Under the pieces are notes generated by a model. It was given only the letters and a program-made list of their open reading frames with translations. It made no database searches and was not told the origin of the DNA. A program made the position numbers and the translations under genes. A stretch of DNA of 64,000 nt from Stutzerimonas stutzeri (GTDB lineage: Bacteria; Pseudomonadota; Gammaproteobacteria; Pseudomonadales; Pseudomonadaceae), in the NCBI RefSeq assembly GCF_002890895.1, contig NZ_POUL01000003.1, forward strand, positions 434,001 to 498,000. The letters are read 5' to 3'. Shown here piece by piece: positions 58,837 through 64,000 of the stretch; within the stretch, counting starts at the first letter, position 1; every line of letters starts with the position of its first letter.

Positions 58837-58936
58837 TATTTCTGTCGCTGGAGGCTGATCGCCGAGCGGTTGGATGAGCAATGCCTCGTTCAGCTGCTTG
58901 CGTTCAGCCTTCAGCCGTTTTTCCCAGGGGAAAAAA

Positions 58937-60517
58937 ATGGCCCATCAAGACATTCACGCTCACCGCATCCTGATCCTGGATTTCGGCTCGCAGTACACCC
59001 AGCTGATCGCCCGTCGCGTGCGCGAACTCGGCGTCTACTGCGAACTTCATCCGTTCGATATGCCGGATGAGGACATTCGCGCCTTCGCGCCGCGCGGCAT
59101 CATCCTCGCTGGCGGCCCGGAGTCGGTGCATGCCGAAGGCAGCCCGCGCGCACCGCAGGCAGTGTTCGATCTCGGTGTACCGCTGTTCGGCATCTGCTAC
59201 GGCATGCAGACCATGTCCGAGCAGCTCGGCGGCAAGGTCCAGGGTTCGGATGAGCGTGAGTTCGGCTATGCGCGCGTCGATCTGGTTGGCAAGTCCAAGC
59301 TGTTCGACGGTATCGAAGACCATATGGACGACGACGGCGTGTTCGGCCTTGACGTCTGGATGAGCCACGGCGACAAGGTTACCGACTTGCCGGCTGGCTT
59401 CCGTATTCTGGCCAGCACCCCGAGCTGCGCGATTGCTGCGATGGGCGACGATGACCGCCGCTACTACGGCGTGCAGTTCCACCCGGAAGTCACCCACACC
59501 CGCCAGGGCGGGCGCATCCTGTCGCGCTTCCTGCTTGAAATATGCGGCTGCGAAGCGCTGTGGACACCGTCCAACATCGTTGACGATCTGGTCGAACAAG
59601 TTCGCAATCAGGTCGGTTCGGCCAACGTGCTGCTGGGCCTGTCCGGCGGCGTGGATTCCTCGGTGGTCGCGGCGCTGCTGCACAAGGCTATTGGCGATCA
59701 GCTGACCTGTGTATTCGTCGACAACGGCCTGCTGCGCTTGCACGAAGGCGATCAGGTGATGGCGATGTTTGCCGAGAACATGGGCGTCAAGGTGATCCGC
59801 GCCGACGCTGAAGCGCAGTTTCTCGACAACCTCGCAGGCGAAGCCGATCCAGAGAAGAAACGCAAGATCATCGGCCGTACCTTCATCGACGTCTTCGATG
59901 CCCAGGCCAGCAAGCTCGACAACATTCAGTACCTCGCCCAAGGCACCATCTACCCGGACGTCATCGAGTCCGCCGGTGCCAAGAGCGGCAAGGCGCATGT
60001 GATCAAGTCCCACCACAACGTCGGTGGCCTGCCGGAGGAAATGAACCTCAAGCTGGTCGAGCCGCTGCGCGAGTTGTTCAAGGACGAAGTCCGCAAGATC
60101 GGTCTCGAACTCGGCCTGCCGTACGATATGGTCTATCGCCATCCGTTCCCGGGCCCGGGGCTGGGCGTGCGCATCCTCGGCGAAGTTAAGAAGGAATACG
60201 CCGACCTGCTGCGTCGCGCTGACCACATCTTCATTCAGGAGCTCCGCAACTTCGACTGGTACCACAAGACCAGCCAGGCCTTCGTAGTCTTCCAGCCGGT
60301 TAAATCGGTCGGTGTCGTTGGCGACGGCCGTCGCTACGCCTGGGTCGTCGCGCTGCGTGCGGTGGAAACCATCGACTTCATGACCGCGCGCTGGGCGCAT
60401 CTGCCGTATGAGCTGCTGGAGAAGGTCTCCAACCGCATCATTAACGAAATCGAAGGCATCTCGCGCGTCACCTACGATGTGTCGAGCAAGCCGCCAGCTA
60501 CCATTGAATGGGAATGA
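58937..60517 (+). CDS. guaA: GMP synthase (glutamine-hydrolysing) GuaA
   Basis: This 526-residue enzyme aminates XMP to GMP. The N-terminal class I glutaminase has C87 (GICYGMQTM), H182 and E184 (QFHPEVTHT). The ATP-pyrophosphatase domain has the P-loop SGGVDSS at residues 236-242, and the C-terminal dimer domain ends KPPATIEWE. The ATG at 58937 ([20 protein letters not shown]) follows CAGGGGA; the in-frame ATG at 58874 adds an unrelated leader. It is coupled in function and probably transcription with guaB, and is followed by a terminator. Confidence 0.98.
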   Translation: MAHQDIHAHRILILDFGSQYTQLIARRVRELGVYCELHPFDMPDEDIRAFAPRGIILAGGPESVHAEGSPRAPQAVFDLGVPLFGICYGMQTMSEQLGGKVQGSDEREFGYARVDLVGKSKLFDGIEDHMDDDGVFGLDVWMSHGDKVTDLPAGFRILASTPSCAIAAMGDDDRRYYGVQFHPEVTHTRQGGRILSRFLLEICGCEALWTPSNIVDDLVEQVRNQVGSANVLLGLSGGVDSSVVAALLHKAIGDQLTCVFVDNGLLRLHEGDQVMAMFAENMGVKVIRADAEAQFLDNLAGEADPEKKRKIIGRTFIDVFDAQASKLDNIQYLAQGTIYPDVIESAGAKSGKAHVIKSHHNVGGLPEEMNLKLVEPLRELFKDEVRKIGLELGLPYDMVYRHPFPGPGLGVRILGEVKKEYADLLRRADHIFIQELRNFDWYHKTSQAFVVFQPVKSVGVVGDGRRYAWVVALRAVETIDFMTARWAHLPYELLEKVSNRIINEIEGISRVTYDVSSKPPATIEWE

Positions 60518-60560
60518 TCGGACGTCTGGCGCTGGCCGACATCGATTAGCAGAAAGCCTG

Positions 60561-60582
60561 AAGCCCGCGTGACTGCGGGCTT
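60561..60582 (+). terminator. Terminator of guaBA
   Basis: AAGCCCGC at 60561-60568 pairs with GCGGGCTT at 60575-60582 across a 6-nt loop, with TTTTGGTTATTT following on the plus strand. It lies 43 bp after guaA. Confidence 0.85.
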
Positions 60583-60596
60583 TTGGTTATTTGGCG

Positions 60597-61649
60597 CTAT
60601 CCCTCAGCGACTTCTACCCTGTTACGCCCCGCCGATTTACTTTCGTAGAGCGCAACGTCGGCTCGTGCAATCGCATCACTGAGCAACTCGTCTGCACGAT
60701 ATTGGGTGATGCCGATCGACAGCGTAACGCAGACACGTATGCCATCACTGTAGAGTTCGAGCTCCTCGACACGCTTGCGTATACGCTCGGCGCTTTCGCC
60801 TGCATGGTTGAAATTCGTATCCGGCAGAATGGCCAGAAACTCTTCGCCGCCCCAACGGCCGATAAAATCCTGTTCGCGCATTGATTGTTTGAGCAGATCG
60901 CTCACCGCTTGGAGGACGCGGTCGCCCATATCGTGGCCGTACTGGTCATTGACCTGCTTGAAGTGATCGATGTCCATCAGCATCAAGGTGAGGTTGGTGG
61001 GATGGCGCTGGTGTCTCGCCAGGACCTTTTCGGTAAGTTCGATCATGTGTCGACGATTGAATAGGCCGGTCAGTGAATCGGTGGTTGCCATCGAGGCCAG
61101 CTTCTTGTGTGCCCGTGTCACCGTGGCCACATAGAACAGCGCGAGATAGCTGAACATGCAGAACACTACGGTAAGGTTGAACACGTGCACGCCCAGCAGC
61201 GCGCTGGAGGAGATAGGTTGCAGCGGTTCAATGAACCACATCAATACGTCGAGCCCGACGTAGTAAGCCCATAGCCAACCCGCGTATATCCAGGCGGTGC
61301 GTGTGGGCATGCTGACGAACAGGGCCGGAATAAACATCAGCAGGTAATAGTGGAAGCCGCTTTCCCAACCAATTAGCACCGTTCCCAGTCCGGCATGAAC
61401 AAGCACTTCAACACGTATCAGCATGACCGCAAGCTGATTTCTTCGCTGTTGGAATGCGCGATAGGCATAGATATACATGGCCACGCTGACCACGTTTATC
61501 CAGGCCAGAATCGGTGAACCAAGAATGAGGAATATGAATAAAAAGGCTACATCGACGCTACCCGCCAACTGACAGCAACGCATCGAGAGCTGCCAGAACT
61601 CCGGGCGGGCGTCGCGCTGGCGAAGGTGTTCCGGTTGTGTTCCTTGCAT
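60597..61649 (-). CDS. Membrane-bound diguanylate cyclase
   Basis: This 350-residue protein makes cyclic di-GMP. The N-terminal half has about six hydrophobic segments (residues ~30-178) in a compact sensor-like arrangement, and the C-terminal GGDEF domain carries the active-site motif GGEEF at residues 267-271. The product-inhibition I-site RxxD is present at 258-261 (REQD), five residues upstream, so feedback control is expected. The block DSLTGLFNRRHM starts the domain. The ligand or signal of the membrane part is unknown. It is convergent with guaA, with the terminator between. Confidence 0.93.
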   Translation of the reverse strand: MQGTQPEHLRQRDARPEFWQLSMRCCQLAGSVDVAFLFIFLILGSPILAWINVVSVAMYIYAYRAFQQRRNQLAVMLIRVEVLVHAGLGTVLIGWESGFHYYLLMFIPALFVSMPTRTAWIYAGWLWAYYVGLDVLMWFIEPLQPISSSALLGVHVFNLTVVFCMFSYLALFYVATVTRAHKKLASMATTDSLTGLFNRRHMIELTEKVLARHQRHPTNLTLMLMDIDHFKQVNDQYGHDMGDRVLQAVSDLLKQSMREQDFIGRWGGEEFLAILPDTNFNHAGESAERIRKRVEELELYSDGIRVCVTLSIGITQYRADELLSDAIARADVALYESKSAGRNRVEVAEG

Positions 61650-62181
61650 CGATGCTATTCCTTGAACTCCGGTTCTATCGCGCCGGCTTTTTGAGCGGAC
61701 TGCCTCGGAAACCTAGCAAAATAGGGCGGGAGAGCAGTTTGCAGGGCATCTCAAGCACGTTACGAGGCTAGAGGGTCGCTGTCTAGTGGCCACTGGCCCT
61801 GTGCCTTCAATAGCCATGTTTCTCAACAGGCTTACGATCGAGTCGCAGCAGCCGCCGACTTAGGCGCCGCTGCCATACCTGTGTTTTTTTCAACAGCTCA
61901 GAGGCGTGAAGCAACGCAGGACGATCTTCCGTGCTTGTGTTGAAATTCGATTGGCCGCACTGCTGGTGTGAGCCGGGCGGCCCGTGTATCGCTAAGCAGC
62001 GTAGTTTTGTAAACGTTGCGATGCGAGTTTGGAGAGCCTGCGTAAACGCTGGCGATCCCGCCTTCACTCGCTTTCAAACAAGACTTTCTTAGCTCAGTCG
62101 TGTTCCTGAGGGGACAGTAGGGTGGTCGTGTCCGCGTGGAAGGTAACTCAGCCGCTCCATTCCCGGACCACTTTGGCGAGC
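61650..62181. other. Gene-free interval between the diguanylate cyclase and DUF1206 genes
   Basis: About 530 bp contain no recognisable gene. The only frames of note are an 86-codon minus-strand frame (61807-62067) and the upper end of a longer frame that is a shadow of the DUF1206 gene. The translated 86 residues (MKAGSPAFTQALQTRIATF ...) resemble nothing I know. Base composition is a little lower in GC than the flanks. It could be a decayed gene or regulatory space. Confidence 0.5.
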
Positions 62182-62207
62182 AGAAGCCCCGACGTGCCGG
62201 GGCTTCT
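62182..62207 (-). terminator. Hairpin downstream of the DUF1206 gene
   Basis: A perfect 10-bp stem, AGAAGCCCCG at 62182-62191 and CGGGGCTTCT at 62198-62207, has a 6-nt loop and lies 17 bp beyond the stop of the DUF1206 gene. The minus-strand tail is only weakly T-rich. Confidence 0.65.
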
Positions 62208-62223
62208 ACTTTGCAGCGTTCAA

Positions 62224-63057
62224 TCAGTGCATGACGGCGGGCGTGTCGATACGGCGCCAGATGGCTTCGGAAAAACTGTAAACCGCAAATGCGACCAGCC
62301 CAAGGCCGACCAGCGAAAGCCAAAATGCCCCAAACGGCAGATTCTGCAGAGCATTCAGGGCGTCCTCCAGCCCCGGCGGATCGGTTGGCTCGTAGCGGCT
62401 GCCGCCAGTGAAAAGCATGCCAGCAACGACCAGAAAGGCAACGCCGCGGGCAATAAGGCCGGCCCGAGAAATCGGGCGAACCCATTTCATGACGTGTTCA
62501 GAGGCGTAGAAATACTTTTCGAACTTGGCTTTCCAGCCCTTGATGATGTGGGCGATACCGACGCCAAGCGGCACAAGCGCAACCAGGTAGATTAGATAGT
62601 TCGAGTATTTCCATCCAAGTACGCCAGACAGGAAGTCGCCGCCACCTGAGCCACCACCGCTCCCGGAGCTGCCAATGGAACTGCCAAGCAGCCCAAGGGT
62701 AAACAGCGCAAGCAAGGTATAGGTCACGGCGCTGCCGACGAGACCAGCGCGGATCAGCAATCCCTTGCCGTCGGTGCCATGGCCTTCCGGATCGGTTATT
62801 GCCTGCGTCAGTCGCCACGCCACGTAGGCCACGAGGCCGACAACCATGATCCAGAGCAAGGTCTGCCCGAAGGGCTGCCCTAACAATTGCTGAATGGCAC
62901 CTTTGGTACCAACAGTTTTACCGCTACCGATGCCGGCCATGAAGGCGAATATACCGATGATCAGATAGACAACGCCTCTGGCGGCGTAGCCGCTACGAGC
63001 GAGCCAGGTAATGCCTCTGCTGACTTCACCCTTGGCTTGGGCTGCTGTGGGGTGCAT
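62224..63057 (-). CDS. DUF1206-family membrane protein
   Basis: This 277-residue inner-membrane protein is built of three similar two-helix units, as expected for DUF1206. Each unit starts with an arginine-containing motif: ARSGYAARGVVYLIIG near residue 20, IRAGLVGSAVTYTLLA near 102 and SRAGLIARGVAFLVVA near 197. A natural glycine/serine linker (residues 125-140, GSSIGSSGSGGGSGGG) sits between the second pair of helices. The functional role of the family is unknown. It is divergent from the multicopper oxidase gene with 199 bp between starts. Confidence 0.87.
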   Translation of the reverse strand: MHPTAAQAKGEVSRGITWLARSGYAARGVVYLIIGIFAFMAGIGSGKTVGTKGAIQQLLGQPFGQTLLWIMVVGLVAYVAWRLTQAITDPEGHGTDGKGLLIRAGLVGSAVTYTLLALFTLGLLGSSIGSSGSGGGSGGGDFLSGVLGWKYSNYLIYLVALVPLGVGIAHIIKGWKAKFEKYFYASEHVMKWVRPISRAGLIARGVAFLVVAGMLFTGGSRYEPTDPPGLEDALNALQNLPFGAFWLSLVGLGLVAFAVYSFSEAIWRRIDTPAVMH

Positions 63058-63256
63058 GGCGCCTCCTCAATTGGAATGAGTGTCTCCGCAGTAGACGCGG
63101 GATCAGGCGCAAGGGTTCGCTTCTATTGATCAACGGGTTCGCTGTGCGTCTAGCCCGGCTGCGAGTTGGCCCGCGAAGCTGTAGCATGTCGCAAATGCGA
63201 GCGATTCCAATCTAGTTACTGGTGTAACGGCTCGTGCAGTTTTTGATGAGAAAGAA

Positions 63257-64000
63257 ATGACTTTTACCCGAAGAAAGATGCTGGTTGGGTTGGCTGGGCT
63301 CGCTACGTTGGGCGTTGTCGGTGGCGGAGCACGGTACTGGATCGGGCGGCCCGCCGATCCTGTGACCCACGATTACGAGCTGATCGCCGCTCCAGCCGAT
63401 ATCGAGCTTATCGCAGGCACCAAGACCCCAGCATGGTGCTACGGCGGACAAGCGCCTGGCTTGGAGCTGCGCGCCAGGCAGGGCGAATGGCTGCGAGTGC
63501 GCTTTATCAATCATCTACCCGAGCCCACTACGATTCATTGGCACGGCATCCGCCTGCCGCTGAACATGGACGGGGTGCCGTATGTTTCGCAATTGCCCGT
63601 ATTGCCCGGGGAGTCGTTCGACTACCTCTTTCAGGTCCCGGATGCGGGGAGTTTCTGGTATCACCCGCACACTTCGAGCGCCGAGCAGTTGGGGCGTGGG
63701 CTGGTGGGGCCCTTGATTGTCGAAGAACGCGAGCCGAGCGGCTTTCGTCATGAGCGAACGCTGAGCCTGAAAAACTGGCATATCGACAAGCAAGGCGCAT
63801 TCACCGATTTCAGCGTGCCCCGTGAGGCCGCGCGGGGAGGGACGCCTGGTGTGCTCTCGACCGTCAACGGGGAGCACGCGCCGACCCTTGAGTTGCCGGC
63901 AGGCCAAGTAGTGCGCTTGCGCCTCATCAATCTCACCAACACCGTGACCTACCGAGTGAACCTGCCAGGTGGCGACGCGCGTATTTACGCGATCGATGGC
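63257..64000 (+). CDS. Multicopper oxidase, 5' part only
   Basis: The first 248 residues of a secreted multicopper oxidase run off the right window edge. The N-terminus (MTFTRRKMLVGLAGLATL) has a twin-arginine-like RR at residues 5-6 followed by a hydrophobic segment, so Tat export is likely. The first cupredoxin domain carries the copper motifs HWHG at 94-97 and WYHPH at 134-138, and LNMDGVPYVSQ between them. The remaining two copper motifs (expected near the C-terminus) are not in the window. The exact subgroup (laccase-like, copper-resistance or other) cannot be decided from this part. The start at 63257 is preceded by GAGAAAGA at 63248-63255, with AGAAAG close to a ribosome binding site. 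Confidence 0.9.
   Translation, partial: MTFTRRKMLVGLAGLATLGVVGGGARYWIGRPADPVTHDYELIAAPADIELIAGTKTPAWCYGGQAPGLELRARQGEWLRVRFINHLPEPTTIHWHGIRLPLNMDGVPYVSQLPVLPGESFDYLFQVPDAGSFWYHPHTSSAEQLGRGLVGPLIVEEREPSGFRHERTLSLKNWHIDKQGAFTDFSVPREAARGGTPGVLSTVNGEHAPTLELPAGQVVRLRLINLTNTVTYRVNLPGGDARIYAIDG

Noticed and set aside
58904-60400. A 498-codon minus-strand frame antisense to guaA
   Set aside because: It lies entirely inside guaA, whose catalytic residues are intact; the product has shadow-type composition and no motif.
61807-62067. An 86-codon minus-strand ORF in the gap upstream of the diguanylate cyclase
   Set aside because: No recognisable motif, unremarkable composition and no clear ribosome binding site; listed only as part of the gene-free interval.

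Overview
The window is ordinary, dense, GC-rich gammaproteobacterial chromosome. Gene order and protein sequences point to Pseudomonas sensu lato, most likely the stutzeri group (Stutzerimonas). The arguments are the order valS-small gene-holC-pepA / lptF-lptG, queA-tgt-yajC-secD-secF-glycine-zipper gene / suhB, trmJ-cysE-iscRSUA-hscBA-fdx-iscX-ndk-rlmN-pilF-rodZ-ispG-hisS-yfgM-bamB-der and xseA / guaB-guaA, all typical of pseudomonads, together with an OprC/NosA-type copper receptor. The genus is an inference from remembered synteny, not a database result. I see no phage, insertion sequence, CRISPR array, integron or toxin-antitoxin module.

Layout. 1-5.5 kb: edge-truncated uppP, yejK, an MFS transporter with a coupled 40-residue peptide gene, a small unknown gene, rlmF and a second MFS gene. 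5.6-7.4 kb: nhaD followed by a small winged-helix gene. 7.7-16.4 kb: valS, holC and pepA on the minus strand, divergent from the LPS-export genes lptF-lptG, then an RDD protein and a cold-shock protein. 16.8-23.1 kb: tRNA-Leu(CAA), then the tRNA-queuosine genes queA-tgt and the Sec accessory genes yajC-secD-secF, followed by a glycine-zipper protein gene split by an in-frame amber codon. 23.1-25.6 kb: suhB, then trmJ-cysE. 25.7-31.3 kb: the complete ISC iron-sulfur assembly operon behind a recognisable IscR operator. 31.4-40.6 kb: ndk, rlmN, pilF, rodZ, ispG, hisS, yfgM, bamB and der. 40.6-49.4 kb: a more variable stretch with a second serine acetyltransferase, an aminotransferase/omega-amidase pair, two membrane proteins of unknown function, endonuclease I, an EamA exporter, an alcohol dehydrogenase and leuA. 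49.7-52.4 kb: a DUF2946-type protein and an OprC-like TonB copper receptor. 52.4-57.2 kb: an MscS-type channel, an isochorismatase-fold hydrolase, an M23 peptidase, xseA and an unknown zinc-ribbon protein. 57.3-60.5 kb: guaB-guaA. 60.6-64 kb: a diguanylate cyclase, a 0.57 kb stretch without a recognisable gene, a DUF1206 protein and the first 248 codons of a multicopper oxidase cut by the window edge.

How the genes fit together. Most of the window is housekeeping: envelope assembly (uppP, lptFG, secDF-yajC, bamB, rodZ), translation (valS, hisS, queA/tgt, trmJ, rlmF, rlmN, der), Fe-S assembly feeding Fe-S enzymes encoded nearby (rlmN, ispG), and nucleotide supply (ndk, guaBA). CysE next to the isc operon links cysteine synthesis to IscS, which takes its sulfur from cysteine. 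Copper handling is represented by the OprC receptor and, about 11 kb away, the multicopper oxidase.

I did not find a convincing undescribed system. The points most worth a second look are the amber-interrupted glycine-zipper gene, the ATGA-coupled micro-ORF behind the MFS gene, the nhaD/winged-helix pair with its long leader, the two unlike serine acetyltransferases, the zinc-ribbon protein of unknown function, and the unexplained interval at 61.65-62.22 kb.
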